The notes: generated by a model from the sequence alone, not told the origin. A stretch of DNA of 64,000 nucleotides from Trochalopteron elliotii (GCA_024734555.1 JANPWX010000033.1:5687021-5751020); one strand, 5' to 3'; counted from the stretch's first letter, positions 45,940-58,730 are shown. Translations and numbers: made by a program.

Positions 45940-46375
45940 CTGCACAGGGAAGGGAAAAAGGGATTTGGGGGAAAAAATGGGAAAGGAAAAGATGACAAAA
46001 GCTGGAAGTTCATTGGATGCTCCAGGTCTAAAGAATGTGGAGGAATTGATTGAATTTGAAGGAAAAAAAAAAAGTGGAGGAAAATACATTTCCGTGGGGG
46101 GTTGCACAGGGAAGGGAAGAGAGATCTAGGGGGAAAATGGGGAAGAAAATGATAACAAAGGCTGGAAGTTCATTTGATGCTCCAGCTCTAAGACGTGTGG
46201 AGGAATTGATTGAATCTGAAGGAAAAAAAAACAGAAATAAAGGAGGAAAAAACCATTTCTGCGGGAGTTGCACAGAGAAGGAAAAAATGGGAAAGGAAAA
46301 GGTGGCCAAGGCTGGAATTTCACTGGATGCTCCAGCTCTAAAGCACTTGGAGGAATAATTTAACTTGGAAGGAGG
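45940..46375. repeat. About 150-bp tandem repeat, three copies
   Basis: Each copy has TGCACAGGGAAGGGA, AATGGGAAAGGAAAAG, GGCTGGAAGTTCATTGGATG and GGAGGAATTGATTGAA, with variable A runs between copies. Confidence 0.92.
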
Positions 46376-47032
46376 AAAAAACCCACAAAAACCAGGAAGA
46401 AAAAACCCATTTCCTTGCAGATTAGAACCCGCTAATCGCCACGGATCTAAATTTGGGAATCAGCCTTTGGTTTCCCAAGAAACCCTTGGAAAACATTGCT
46501 GGGGCCAGGCTCCAGTGGAGTGACTTGGTGTCCCCTGGGTGGCTCGGTGCCAGCCCGGGAGGTGTCACCCACGCTGCTTCTTCCTTCCCTGCCTGTCAGC
46601 TCCTCTTTTCCCTCTGGCTGATGAAGAATGGGAATAAAAAAGCAGGGAAAAAAAAAAAAAAGGCAGCGTGACAGTCAATTACTGCCTGTGATGAACCACC
46701 CCGGAGCAGCTCCAGCTCCCAGTTTTACCCGGTAAAACAAATCTGTCCCTGTGGATGTGGAAACGGGGAAACAAAGGAGCTGCTGATTGATTTTCCCCTG
46801 TTTTCCTACGGAAATCCTCATCCCAAATGTTAATGAGTCCAGCTGGATTTGTAAGGGAAAGCCTGGGTTGTGGAATGGGAGGGTGGAGGGGTTGGATGCT
46901 GAGGGGAGGAGCTGCTCCCAAAAAGGGCAGGGAATGGAGCAACACCTCGGGGTGAACCCAAAACCAGGAGTTTTGGCTAAGCAGTGCTTGGGCCTGGTGG
47001 TTGTGGTTTGCTGGAATGGGATTTTGTGGCAT

Positions 47033-47176
47033 ATTGGGAGAAATTTGGGTGGAGGTGTGGCTGCTCCATCCCTGGAATGTCCAAGGCCCAGGTTGGAGCA
47101 GCCTGGTACAGGCGAAGGTGTCCCTGGATGATTTTTAAAGTCCCTTCCAACCCAAACCATTCTGGGATTCTCTGAA
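47033..47176 (+). mobile_element. CR1 LINE 3' end
   Basis: Forward copy: GTGTGGCTGCTCCATCCCTG, GTCCAAGGCCCAGGTTGGAG, GAAGGTGTCCCTGGATGATT and CCCTTCCAACCCAAACCATT. Confidence 0.86.
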
Positions 47177-48845
47177 GGCCTTGAAATCCCCTGATAATAA
47201 ATCAGACAAAAGCCCAGACTCCAAACCCCTCCCTGCTCTGGATTTTTGGGATTTCTCTAATCCAGCTGAGGCCTGGTCGTGGCTCAGGTGGGAATTCCTG
47301 CATCTCTGTTTCCAGCCCTGCTCCTGCATGGATGAGGGTGACAAAATGTTCCCGTTTGGGGTTTTCCACCCTGCTGAGTGAGAGCAAAAACATTCCCAAC
47401 TTTCTGAGGCATGGGAGAGCTGGGAAGGGATTCCTGGGAATGCTGAGAGAGGAGCAGGCCTCTCCTCCCCAGCAATCCCACGGAGGCAGAGCTGCCCAAA
47501 CCCCCATTATCCCTCCAGATCTCCATTATCCCATGGATCACAAATTCCTGTTCCAGCTCCATCAAACCAGTGGGATGAGAAGGAAATGAGGATTTGATGG
47601 AATTGTGTTTGCGGCAGAGCAGGGCAGGTGCAGATATGGATCCACCTCCTGTCTCCTGCTGGAGCTCAGCAGTACCTACAGATCTCCCTTTTCCATCTTT
47701 TCCTGAGGATGGGTTTGCTCAGGGCAGATCCCAGTTAAACCCAAACACTGCCCTGTGCTTCCAGAAATCCCAGAGCCTGTGGAGAGGGAAGGACAGCAGG
47801 AGGACAAACTGCTCCTCTCCTGATGGTGGCCCTGGAGATCACCTTGGCCCCTTCTCCCCATCAGGATGGGGCTGCTTTTAATCCAAACCTGCCCCATGGA
47901 AAGGGAATTTTGGCTCAGAACTTTTCCTCCAGGGATTTATTGCCCTGAAACCTCCCAAAAAACCTCAAGCTCTCAGTAAACCTCAAGTCCAGTTTGCCTT
48001 TAGGATGAGCCTAAATTGCCAGATGAGGGAATTCTAAATACGGGGCCAAAAGCTGAGCTTTGCCCCCGGAGGTTTTGGAGCCCTCCACAGCTCCCATCGA
48101 TTCCTTGGGAATATTAATATTAATAATTAACCAAGCCCTGCTGCCTTATCTCTCCTCATCCTCTGCAGTGCCACATCTGAAAGGAGCTGGGAGTGACAGA
48201 AAATGGGGACATTTGGGGACAATGCTGGAACAGATAAAAGCATCCTGCTCCTTCCTTTCTCCAGCTCCTGATTTATTCTGCTCTCCCATTTATTCTCCTC
48301 TCCCGTTTATTCTGTTTTCACGTCTCCTTGCAGCTGTTTTGCCACAACAAAGTTGCATCTTCCCCAGAAACACAGAAACACTTTGAATTGGGACTGAACA
48401 GCCCTTTGAAGGATTAAAAATGAAAGAAAAATCAAGGAAAAATCTGAGGATTTTTTTCCCTCACAAATGGTCCCTGCATGTTAAATCTCAGATGGAGGCC
48501 ACGGTGGAGAGGGAATATTTTAATATTGGGGAAAGTTGTGCCAAAGGAGACATGGCTGCTGTGGGAATTTGAAACTTGAAAGACTAAAGCCAGACTTAAA
48601 CTAAACCCCCACAGGGGGTAAATAAGGCAGATCAGGAATCTGCTGTGCCTGAGGGAAACGAGGAATTCCAAGCCTGTTCTCCCTCTTTCCTGGCTCCAGG
48701 AAAACACATGGGAGCACACCCTGGTTTAAAAAAATCCATCCCTGGGACTGTCCCCTTCCCAAACTGCCTGGGAGCTTTGGGAATGCAGAGTCCTGATCCC
48801 ATGATCCCAATCCTTGGATTTGCCTTCTCCTCATCAATCCCTCAA

Positions 48846-48863
48846 TTTTTTTTTTTTTTTTTT
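48846..48863. repeat. Poly(T) run, 18 bases
   Basis: An uninterrupted T run with no recognisable element attached. Confidence 0.9.
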
Positions 48864-48969
48864 GAGGGATTGGCAAGATTGAGGGAAAAAAGACCTGGAA
48901 AATTACACTTTTTAGATCCATGAGGAATTTGGACTTGCAGAGTCCTTTGGGAATGTATCAGAGCAATAT

Positions 48970-49085
48970 GAATTTATGGGGCATAATTATTTATATTATA
49001 TATATATATATATTAGACATATTATTATATGTAATGTAATATAATAATATATAATTAATTATATATTATATCTATAATTTATGGA
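48970..49085. repeat. (TA)n-rich tract
   Basis: About 115 bases of TATA and ATTATATA units, almost without G or C, with strong self-complementarity. Confidence 0.92.
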
Positions 49086-50914
49086 CATAAACCCCACCCC
49101 AGGATTTCCTCTCACCAGTGGGAAATTACGCCTTGGGGCTTCCCTTGCCTGGGAATTGTGATTTATTGGGAGCTCTGTTACAAGGAGTGGCAATGAAATA
49201 CCCCATTTTTCCCAAGGATTTCCTTTCCCTTCCTGTATTCCCAGGATTCTGGCATGTCCCTGTGGCTCAGCACCTCAGAGCTGCCAATGGGTTTATCCCC
49301 CAGCACCCTCTGGAAAGCTCCTTTTCCTGGATTATCCGCTGGTTAAGCACAAAGGAATTGGGACATAATGAGGTTGAGTGATTGGCACAAGATCACCCAG
49401 GGAACTAATTATTCCCAATTATTCCTGGCTGGGGGATGCGGTGAGGGGAACACCTAGAGGAGGGCGATGGAGGGATGCAGTTCCAGGGGATGGAATTCCA
49501 GGGGGATGCAATTCCAAGGGGACAAACCCATGGCCATGACAATCCAGGTGACCCCACTCCACCTCCCATCACATCCACCAACAAAGAGCTCCAGGCAAGG
49601 AAATCCTGGGATGTGGATTTCCCAGGGAATACAAACAGCTTTAAATCCAGGGATGAGGGCAAACTGATGGGAAAATGCTCTGCTTTTCCACCCTGGAATT
49701 CCATACTCCAGGGAGAACAAGAGGCTGAACTCAGCACTGCCCAACCCAAGCACCAAATTCCTCCTCTTGTGGCCCAGCAGCCTTGCTCCCTCTGGGTTAA
49801 ATCCAATATTCTTTTGGAAGTGGAATTGCCGGGTGTCGTCACAGCCTGCCCTGATTTAATCATGTTAAAAGCCACGGAGACGGAATTATTCGGGATTAGG
49901 GATGAATAAGGCTTTTAAAGGCTGACTCCAACCCTGCCGATCTGCTTACAAAAAAAAAAAGGAAAAAAAAGCCTTCCAATCAGGAAAAGTCCAGTTGCTG
50001 CTCCCAAATGGGCTTTAAACCAATCCAACTTCCAAATGCAGAACTATTGGGAAAGCTGGAGGAGGAGAGGACTCTTCCCAATCCAGAGCATTCCTAATCC
50101 TAGGACAAAGAGCAGGTCATTTAGGTCAAGGCTTAAGACATTAAACCATTGCTTGGGATTTAATGAGCTTGGGGACTTAACGAGGGATAAGCAGCAGAAG
50201 TTTAAATACTTCCAGGGATATTCCTCTTCCATGGAAAGCTACACCCTGGGAAGTCTGGTAAAATGGAACCCTTCATCCCTTGGGAATGTTCCCTGGGAAA
50301 AGGGGAATTTGGGGATGGACATTTGGGAAGGTGATGTCCACACCTGCAGCACCAAAATGATCTCGCCTCAGCTCTCGTCTTTTCCTGGAATTCCAGTTAA
50401 TGAGGAATTTATCCTGCCCAGAGCTGCCAGGTTGGGTTTTCCTTTCCTTTCATTATCCAAATGACTGAAATACTCAGAGCAGCCCCTTCCCTGAATCCAG
50501 GGAGAGACAGAAAAGAAAAGGAAGGGAGGGAAAAAAAAAACCCGTCCTCATGTGTGGGCTGTTCATTGAGATCCCGGAAAAATATCAGGGGGTTAAAGGA
50601 AAAATGTCATCGCTCCAAAGGGGCTCCTGGGGAGGAGCGTGGGAGGGAAATGCTGCTCCTTCCATCTGCTCTGAGCACGGAGCTGGAGCCGGCTCCTGCT
50701 GCAGATCCCGGCGGATCCAGGCCCTGCCTGGAGCTCGGAGCTGCTCCGGGAAGTTTCTTTGGGAGCTGCCATTCCATGGGATGTTTAGTGCCATGAGTTC
50801 AGGGAATGCTGAGGAGGCTCCCTCAGTGCCCTCCTGGAACCAACCTGGGGAGAGCTGTCCCTGCTGAGGGTGAGACAAGGGATGTCCATGTGGAGAATTC
50901 CTACCAAAAAGCAG

Positions 50915-51160
50915 TGGCTTGGGTTGGGAAGGACTTAAAGCCCATCCAGTTCCAACCCCAACATGTTCCACCATCCCAGGCTGCTCCAAGCCCCATCCAG
51001 CCTGGCCTTGGACACTCCCAGAGATCCAGGGGCAGCCACAGCTTCCCTGGGAATCTATGCCAGGGCCTCTCCCATCCTTCCAGCCAGGAATTCCTTCCCA
51101 ATATCCCATTCAAATCTTCCCTTGTTGAGTTTAAAACGATCACCCCTTGTCCTACAAGGA
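50915..51160 (-). mobile_element. CR1 LINE 3' end
   Basis: Reverse copy: GGGTTGGGAAGGACTTAAAG, CATCCAGCCTGGCCTTGGAC, GGGGCAGCCACAGCTTCCCT and TTAAAACGATCACCCCTTGT. Confidence 0.88.
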
Positions 51161-51837
51161 ATCCAACTCCTGCCTCCCACAGGGAATTGGACATTTTGGA
51201 TCCAACATTTCCCCATCCACACCTCATGTGGACATGGCTGATGGGATTGGCTGCTCCAAATCCATCCCCTCTCCCAGGGAGAGAGGGATGGAAAAACAGA
51301 GGGTGAGAGCCTGGAGCTCACCCTTCAGAGATGTCCTCCAAAAGCTCCCCAGATTCTCCAAAAAGTTCACTGTTCCAAGATTCCGGTCAAGAGCCCAGGT
51401 TTCCAAAGGTGGTTTCACAGCAGAGGAAGGAGAAGCCCATTGGAGAGCCCCGACCTCTGGCTCTGCCCCTGTCACCATCCTGGGAATGCTGCTCTCCATG
51501 GGATCCTGGGAGTTACCCCCCTTCTGCTGCCTGCTGGAGCTGCTCCAAGCAGCACCAGCCTTTCCCAAACTCTCCTCACCACGGCTGGCAGAGCCTCAGC
51601 CATTCCAGTGACATTTACTCCCACCAGGATCTGGAGACCAGCTCGACATTTGGGATGATTCCTCCTGAAAACGTTCTGGTGCCTGCTCACCCCCAAGGGT
51701 TCCCATTCAGCCAAGCTCTCAGCACGTGGTTTAGGCTTGAGCTCATCAGGCTGAGCCCAGGATAAGCTCAGTTTTGTCTGAATCCCACCCTGGCTGCTGG
51801 TGAGGGATGATCAGTTACCAGATAGCAAAGCTTTGCT

Positions 51838-51900
51838 TCCCACAATCCCGGAATGGGTCAGGTTGGAAGGGACCTTCAAGCCCATCCAGTGCCACCAGGA
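51838..51900 (-). mobile_element. CR1 LINE 3' tail
   Basis: Reverse fragment: CCCACAATCCCGGAATGGGT, GGTTGGAAGGGACCTTCAAG and CCCATCCAGTGCCACC. Confidence 0.75.
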
Positions 51901-51974
51901 GCTCCAGGGGAACTTGGTGGGATGTCAGGGAAGGAGGAGGAGGAGAAGAGTGGAACACTGAGGCTGCTGGACAC

Positions 51975-52072
51975 AGGGATGGATCCATGGAACATCCTGG
52001 GATAGTGGGAACTGTTCCTGCCCATGGCATGAGTGATCCTTAAGGTCCTTCCCAACCCAAACCATTCCCTGA
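51975..52072 (+). mobile_element. CR1 LINE 3' tail
   Basis: Forward fragment: GAACATCCTGGGATAGTGGG, TTCCTGCCCATGGCATGAGT and CCTTCCCAACCCAAACCATT. It faces the copy at 51838-51900. Confidence 0.8.
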
Positions 52073-52334
52073 CCCCACACTGCCACAGCACACACATCCC
52101 AAAATAAATCCTGCCCCAGGGATCTGGGAAGTTTTGGGCTCCTGACATGATTAAAATGACCAAACTGGAGGTTTCCATCAGCAGATTCCGAGACTGCAGG
52201 GAAAGGAAACAGCATCAAACCAGGAAAACCTGGATTTGCGGGAAGGAAAACCCAAAGGAGACTCCCTGGGGAAAAAGATGGGTCCAGGTGGTTCCCAGCT
52301 AGAAGCCAAATCCCACAGTGGGAACAAGACTCCA

Positions 52335-52390
52335 AGCTGGATCTAGATGATCCTTCAGATCCTTCCAACCCAACCCAGTCCATGATTCAA
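52335..52390 (+). mobile_element. CR1 LINE extreme 3' tail
   Basis: Forward fragment: AAGCTGGATCTAGATGATCC, TTCAGATCCTTCCAACCCAA, CCATGATTC. Confidence 0.75.
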
Positions 52391-52499
52391 CTTCCTGCTG
52401 TGTTTATCCCAGGATTTGGGATGCCCTGGGGGCAGTGGGCACAAGAGTGGGGTGGGTGCATTGAGGTTGGAGCCATGGATCAATCACCAACAGCTTCCC

Positions 52500-52640
52500 A
52501 ATAATTCCCAACAGAGAAGGGCAGGGATTCCCAATGATCCCAACAGACAACAACAGGGATTCCCAAGGATCCCAGCAGAAAAGGACAGGGATGCCCAATG
52601 ATTCCCAGCAGAAAAGGACAGGTATTCCCAGCAGGATCCC
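52500..52640. repeat. About 35-bp tandem repeat, four diverged copies
   Basis: Units share GACAGGGATTCCCAATGATC and CCCAGCAGAAAAGGACAGG, with small length differences. Confidence 0.75.
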
Positions 52641-53449
52641 AACTACTGGGGTGGGACACGGCTCACAGGACACAGCCTGGGCATCACCAGCCCCTGCCCC
52701 GGCCCCTCCATGAGTTCCTTTCATCTGCTGCTGCTGCTGCAAGAAAATAAAAATCCCAAAACCACAAATAAAGCTGTTTTATGCCCAACTTGCTGCCAAA
52801 ACCCCGTTATTGGAATCCTCTGCCTTCCCCTCCCTCTGCGCCCGCCTGTTCCAGCTGAGTGAACAAAGGAAAATCCAAATAAAATCAAACGAGCGGAGTC
52901 TGAGACAGAAATGGGCCCTGTCAAACAAGCCCAGCTCAGTGGTTTGTAAGCCCCAGACAGAGCCACAAAGGGATGGCCTAGATTCCTTCCCCAGCTCCTT
53001 TTTTCCCCCTCTGGTTCCCTGGATTGAGAAAGGGAAGAGAAAAACCTGTAAAACCCTTCCCTGGGAGCAGATGGACAAATTAATAACTCGAGGAGGGGAA
53101 GGAGAGCAGAGCTGGCAGGGAGCTGCGAACATGAACGAGCACAAAGTTCATTTGTTCCCTCCTTTTTGCTGGAAAACCTTTGGAACTTTTCCCGCTGTGT
53201 CAGTCATTCCTGGGGATGGGGAATGCTGGAGGTAACCCCGAGTTCAGCTGGAGCAGCAGCCGGGGGGAATCCAAGCTCATCCTTGGCAGCCGGGGCTGGG
53301 TTTAGCTTACAGGGTAAATCCCAAGGGTTCCCCACTGTGAATTCCCCGATCCCGTTGGATATTTGATCCCTGGGACGTGTCAGAGCTAAAAATACGCCCC
53401 TGGCTGTGAAAATAAAAAATAAAAAAACAGTGGAAAAGCCTTTGGGGAT

Positions 53450-53680
53450 GGGGCTGGCCCCGCGCTGGAGTGGCCGGATGTGGAGTTTGGTGTTTCTCCC
53501 ACACACTTTGCCATTCCCAGCTCCCGCCGTTGTCAAGGGAACGCTGCCGAGGCGCTTCCCAAGGACCTGGCAGCTGCCAGATTGGAAAGGGCAACCCGGG
53601 AATGTGGGCGAGGCTCCGCGGGTCCTGCCGAGCGGGCGTGGGCGGGAGCTGCACCTGAGCATCCTCGGGGTTATCCCAGA
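53450..53680. promoter_or_regulatory. CpG-richer patch with EGR1-type motif
   Basis: CpG dinucleotides cluster here against a CpG-poor background. GCGTGGGCG at 53636-53644 equals the core EGR1 site and overlaps a GGGCGGG box. EGR1 is reported to activate the Cav3.2 gene through its promoter, so an intronic site is of interest, but function is inference only. Confidence 0.25.
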
Positions 53681-54734
53681 GTGAGGCACCCGCAGATCAT
53701 CCCCAAAACACTGCTGCGGGATGGGCTTTGGGATGCTGGGATTCTCCCTCTTGGGTTCTCCTTTCCTGTTCAGTTAAACACGAGGTTGCCCTGCTCCAAG
53801 GAATTCTCAGTTTCTCCCGGGTTACAGTGATTAACCTGCTCACCACCTGCCTGCACAGGGATTTTCTTTGGAATATTGGGCTTGGAAAATGAAAAGGGGA
53901 CGGAGAAGGCTTTGCTTGAACCTTGCCAAGCTCTGGAAATTCGGGATAGCAATTCCAGCATTTCTTCATGGAGGCAAATGAACCAACAGGGGAACAAGAG
54001 GGTCCAGCTCTGGCTTCTCCTCCTCTGTGCCATGGATTTATCCCAGAGGATGAGGAGCTTGCAGGGTTTGGAAAGGATTCTCTCAGGGAAATCCAGCTTT
54101 TGGTCAGGAAAAGCCAAACCTGGGCTGTGGGATTTGTTAAGCAGCAAGGGCCAGGATGGCCTCAGCCATGTAAAAACCAGGAAATCCCATCAAAACAAAT
54201 CTACGGGATTTCAAACAAATCTCAGGAGATGAAAGAGAGGGAGGGAAGGAGGGAGGGAAGCAGGTGATCCATCAGCCTGGGGAAAACCCAGCAGGAAAAC
54301 CAACAGTGCCCAGGGAGTGCGGGGATTTGTCGGGATCGGAGCCTGAGGGGATCAGTCCCGTTTTCCTGGCTTTTCCCTAATCCCACATGTCCCAAAAGGC
54401 TCGTTTGGAAAAGCCTGGCAGTCACAACCAGGGGGAACACTGGGAGAGGGATCACAAAGAAGCACCTGGAGCCCTGGGACTCGGCGCTGCCACGCCCGGC
54501 ACGCGGCTCTGCCGGCCGACAGCTGTTCCAACGCCTTGGGAGCAGCTTATCCCAGCCATAAAATACAGGGAAAAAACCCACCCTGGGAGTAATATCTCTG
54601 CTGCCTTCTCATCCCTGCCGCTCCAGGGAACAGCTGAGAAACAGCTGAGTAATTGCCTGCATGGAGGATGGGAGCCACAGAGAGGGGAAGCCCTGGAAGA
54701 TGAGCTGGGAGTGGGAATCCGGCTTGTGGGGGAT

Positions 54735-54841
54735 GGATTCTGCTCCTGAGGGATGGATCCTGCTCCTGGAGAATGGATCTTCCTCCTGGAGAATGGATCC
54801 TGCTCCTGAGGGATGGGTCCTGCTCCTGAGGGATGGGTCCC
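54735..54841. repeat. 21-bp tandem repeat, five copies
   Basis: Units of TCCTGCTCCTGAGGGATGGA or TCCTGCTCCTGGAGAATGGA. Confidence 0.92.
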
Positions 54842-56109
54842 CCCAAATTCTAAGTTGGAGAAGCGAATTCAGGGATGTCCATGGTTGGACTTGTGTGTTG
54901 TTAATAACGCAGGGCTCTGGAAGTGGCCATGGAGTGATGAAATTCTGGGATGAGGGGGCTCCTGGTGGGATAACCCTTCCCACCCCAGTGGTCTCCTCTT
55001 GATGCCACCCAAATTTTCCCTTCTGTCCTAAAACCAGGCAGAGAAGACCCATCCCAGATCCTGCAGAAACCTCCCTGGGGTTCTGCCCATCCAGAGGATG
55101 GAGAATCCATCTGGTGGGCTGGGAAGGGTGTGTAAAATTTAGGCCATCCCGAAATTCCTCAGCGAATCTCAACACAAAACCCTTGGGAAAAGCAACCCTG
55201 TCCCGAAAAGCTCGACCTGAAAATCAATTGTGGTTTGGATCATGCCCAGCTCCAGCTTTGATACTTATCCCATCTAGCAGGGACACATTCCACAGGTTAT
55301 TCCAAGCCCAATCCTTATCTCATCCCAAGTAATTCCACCAGGAATGGGTTCTCAGACCAGGATCCTGGTTTATGCGATGGTCCCAGCCCAGCCAGCAGCA
55401 CCTTCAGCTCCTCCCTGTGTCCCACACACACAACCCCTTCCTCTTCCCAGAAACAGGAATGGTTTTCCAAGGTCTGCACATTCCATAAATTCCCTGCCAG
55501 CACTTTGCCAAGATTTCACCCCTGAGCAGCTCCAGCTCTCTGTTCCCAATAAAAATCAGGGAATCTCCTGAGCTGGGATCCCAGGGATCAGCAAATGCAA
55601 CTGCTGCTCCTGCCCAGGACAATCCCAATCCCACATCCCAGCCTGTCCCTCAGGGAGAAGGAACGATGCCTGCCCCAAAAATGGGAGTTTCCATTTCCAG
55701 CTCATCCCTGCTCATCCTCAACAGGCCATTCCAGGTGGGAAATGGCACTGGAGACCCTGGAATGCTCCAGAAAATCCAGGCTGGTGGGATCAGTGGAAAA
55801 TGCATCAGAGAGGGACCCAGCCAACGCAGAAATATGAGAAAAACTGGGAAAATACGAGTGGAATCCAAAGAAAAGTTGGGGAAAGGAGCAGCAGGTTCAT
55901 GGCCAGAATTCCAAGTGGGAATACAAGCCCTGCTTAGCAATTCTGGGTGGAAGGGAGGCGGATTTGCAGCCCAATCCACCCGAGGAAAACATGGCCCTCC
56001 AAGAGTTGTTCCGTTGTTTAAACTCCCTCTGACATTTACTCGCTCTAATGTCAGCTCTCCCAGTCCAAACATTCCAACAGAACGACTTCCCAACCTTTCC
56101 TCTCTGACT

Positions 56110-56640
56110 GCCCTGGTGAAGGTTAACTGCTCCCTCTGCTCCACGTGAGCCCTGCGGAACGAGGCTGGAATTCCATGGGAAGCAGCTCCCGGCACTTCAG
56201 GTGAAGATCCAACTTTTCCTCCAAGGGGAGCTGGATTTTGGGCCAAAAATACCTGGGAAAAATGGCCTGGAAAGGCTTGTCTGGGTGGGAGAGGTTGGAG
56301 AGCTGAAGGTGGAAACTTTGGGAATGCTGGAGGGAAGAAGGGATGTGGGAAGAAGTTGCCCTGCACAATCTGGGAACAGGGGAAACAGATAATTAATGTG
56401 AACTGATCCCTCTGCTCCAGATCCTTGTGGAATGAAGCTGGAATTCCAAGGGAAGCAGCTCCTGGAATTTCAGGTGAAGATCCAACCTTTCCTCCAAGGA
56501 GAGCTGGATTTGGGGCATGGAAAAAAAGTTTGGAAGGGGTGGGGAGAGGTTGGGGAGAGCCTGAGCTGGAAACTTTGGGAAGGTTGGAAGGAGGGAGGGA
56601 TTTGGGAAGAGCTGCTCTGGGAGCACAGAGAACAGATGGC
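56110..56640. repeat. About 280-bp tandem duplication
   Basis: Copies at about 56110-56375 and 56398-56640 share GCTGGAATTCCATGGGAAGC, CAGGTGAAGATCCAACTTTT, GGTGGAAACTTTGGGAATGC and the flank GTGAACTGATCCCTCTGCTC versus GGTTAACTGCTCCCTCTGCT. The duplication creates long spurious open frames on the minus strand. Confidence 0.88.
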
Positions 56641-56875
56641 CTTTCCATGGATAACGCTTCATCATCAGGGTTATTTAAAGGAACTGCCCAAATGCAGCTC
56701 CCCAGTCTTGGAAAATTGTGTTTTCCAGGAATAGCAATGGATAAAAGGGATGGGAGTTCCTGGCAGCCCCTGTCAAGGAGATCTCCTCAGCTGAGGCAGC
56801 TCTGGTGAGATATCCCAGGAATATTCCCAAATCCTGGCTCTGGAACTGGCAGGGACAGTGGAAAGAGACTTTTAC

Positions 56876-57125
56876 CAGGACCGGGACAAGAGGGAATAAA
56901 TGGATTTAAATTGGATTTGAGGAAGGAAACATTCCCTGTGAGGGTGGGGAGGGGCTGGGATGGAATTCCCAGAGAAGCTGTGGCTGCTCCTGGATCCCTG
57001 GAAGTGTCCAAGGCCAGGCTGGAGCGCCCTGGAATAGTAGGAGGTGTCCCTTGCCCATAGAATGGGAATGGAGGAGCTTCAGGGTCTCTTCCCACTCAAA
57101 GCCTTCCATGACTCTGTGATTCCAT
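56876..57125 (+). mobile_element. CR1 LINE 3' end
   Basis: Forward copy: GGACCGGGACAAGAGGGAAT, GTGAGGGTGGGGAGGGGCTG, CCTGGAAGTGTCCAAGGCCA, then a tail of CCATGACTCTGTGATTCC. Confidence 0.88.
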
Positions 57126-57249
57126 AACATCCCATGATTTAGGGAACCCCAAAATCCTCTGGGACTTTGTGGAAGTGTCCAAAGAGAAAAGCCACACTCA
57201 TCCCAGCATTCCCAGAGTAAGGAAAACCCCAATCTATGAGGATAGAACA

Positions 57250-57362
57250 GCAGCCTTGGACACTCCCAGGGATCCAGGGGCAGCCACAGCTGCTCTGGGA
57301 ATCTGTCCCACTCTTCTAGGGAGGAATTCCTTCCCAAAAATCCCATAAATCCACCCTGCCTT
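57250..57362 (-). mobile_element. CR1 LINE fragment
   Basis: Reverse copy: GCCTTGGACACTCCCAGGGA, GGGGCAGCCACAGCTGCTCT, CTAGGGAGGAATTCCTTCCC. It lies only 125 bases from the forward copy before it. Confidence 0.82.
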
Positions 57363-57539
57363 CACCACTGCTGGTTCATCATCCCTCCATCTCTCCTATT
57401 TTTGGAAAACCCGGAATTTTTGGGGGTGGATTTGATCGATTCTGTCCCCTTGGAGGCAGCGGAGATTCGTCCCTGTGGATTGCCAGAGGCAGCTTTGGAT
57501 CCCAACAGGGATTGGGAATTCTCCCCTCCACCCCAGCCT

Positions 57540-57665
57540 GGCTAATTACTGCACCCCTCTAATTACACCTCAAAGGTTATCCTTCATCTAAGTGTAATTT
57601 GCAGTGCATTAATTAATTAATTAATTAACAAGCCAGGCTGACCAGCACTAATTGTTATTCTCATT
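57540..57665. other. ATTA-rich unique stretch with (TTAA)n
   Basis: Contains CTAATTACTGCACC, CTAATTACACC, a (ATTA)5 run near 57608-57628 and CACTAATTGTTATTC. Many homeodomain-type cores fall within 120 bases; conservation is unknown. Confidence 0.25.
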
Positions 57666-58275
57666 ATTCACCTCCCCCAGCCCCTGCTCAGTAGGATTCC
57701 AAGAAGAGGGAATTTTTCCATTAAAATCCAGTCCGTGGAGAAAAGAGGGATGAACCCAGCCTTGGGAAGAGCTGAAGTGGGAAAAGTTGTTCCCAAACTT
57801 GGGATCACCACATGGAATGGCACATCCAAAGTGTTGCTCCCACTGCTGGCAAAGGAACTCCAGGAAAATCCAAAAATGGGGGAAATATTAGGAAAATCCA
57901 TCTGGAGGCCCAAGGGGTGGGAATGGCTGGGATTCTGTGGTATCCAAAGGCCCCTGTGGATCCTGGCCGGAGGCTCTGTTGGGAATTTCTGCTGTTTGGG
58001 AAGGGATTGTGATGAGTCACCCTCCAGCCAAAGTTCCTGCTGGGAGGAAAGGGGGGGCCCAGCAGGGAGATTTCCAAACATGGCAATGTTTATTTGGAAT
58101 TCGGGCTGAAGGAGAGATTCTGCGAGATCCAGAGGGGAGATTGGCTGGGGATGAAACCCGCTGGCTACTGGATATCACCAGAAATCCTTGGGGGAAAAAA
58201 AAGAAAAACTGGGATTGCTGCAAAGCCCGGAGCACACAGGGACAGAAATACCTCCAGCAGTGCTTCCCTTCTCCA

Positions 58276-58400
58276 TAAAATCCCGGAATTACTGAGGTTG
58301 GAAAACCCCTCCAGGATCACCGATCCCACCTTGTCAGCCCAGAGCACCGAGTGCCACATCCAGGTATTCCTTGGATACCTCCAGAGGTGGGAAATGGTCA
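58276..58400 (-). mobile_element. CR1 LINE 3' tail, third subfamily
   Basis: Reverse copy of another CR1 subfamily: GGAATTACTGAGGTTGGAAA, CCTCCAGGATCACCGATCCC, GAGTGCCACATCCAGGTATT, GGATACCTCCAGAGG. Confidence 0.8.
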
Positions 58401-58656
58401 AGAATGAGCCACCAGGAGTAGGAATTTCCCAGTTTGGCCCATTCCAAGGCTGTGTTTAGCCAGGCCAGATGTTGGGAATCAGCTCCACAGCTGGCCCTGA
58501 GCCTCTCCCAGGATTCCTGACCTGAGTTCCCGTCATTCTCATCCCACCTTGAGGCTCCCAAGCCAAGCTCAGCAGCAAATCCTTGCTCCAGGACACGGAA
58601 AAACCCAGGTGGGATAATGGGAGCAGGGAGCAAAGTGCAACAGCAGCCTCAGCATC

Positions 58657-58730
58657 ATTCTCTATGGAACATTCCCTATGGCACAACAACATTCCCTATG
58701 GAACAACAACATTCCCTATGGATCAGACAT
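58657..58730. repeat. 22-bp tandem repeat, three copies
   Basis: Repeats of ACATTCCCTATGGAACAACA. Confidence 0.85.

Noticed and set aside
55650..56648. 332-residue minus-strand open frame
   Set aside because: Its internal repeats come from the 280-bp tandem duplication. There is no recognisable domain.
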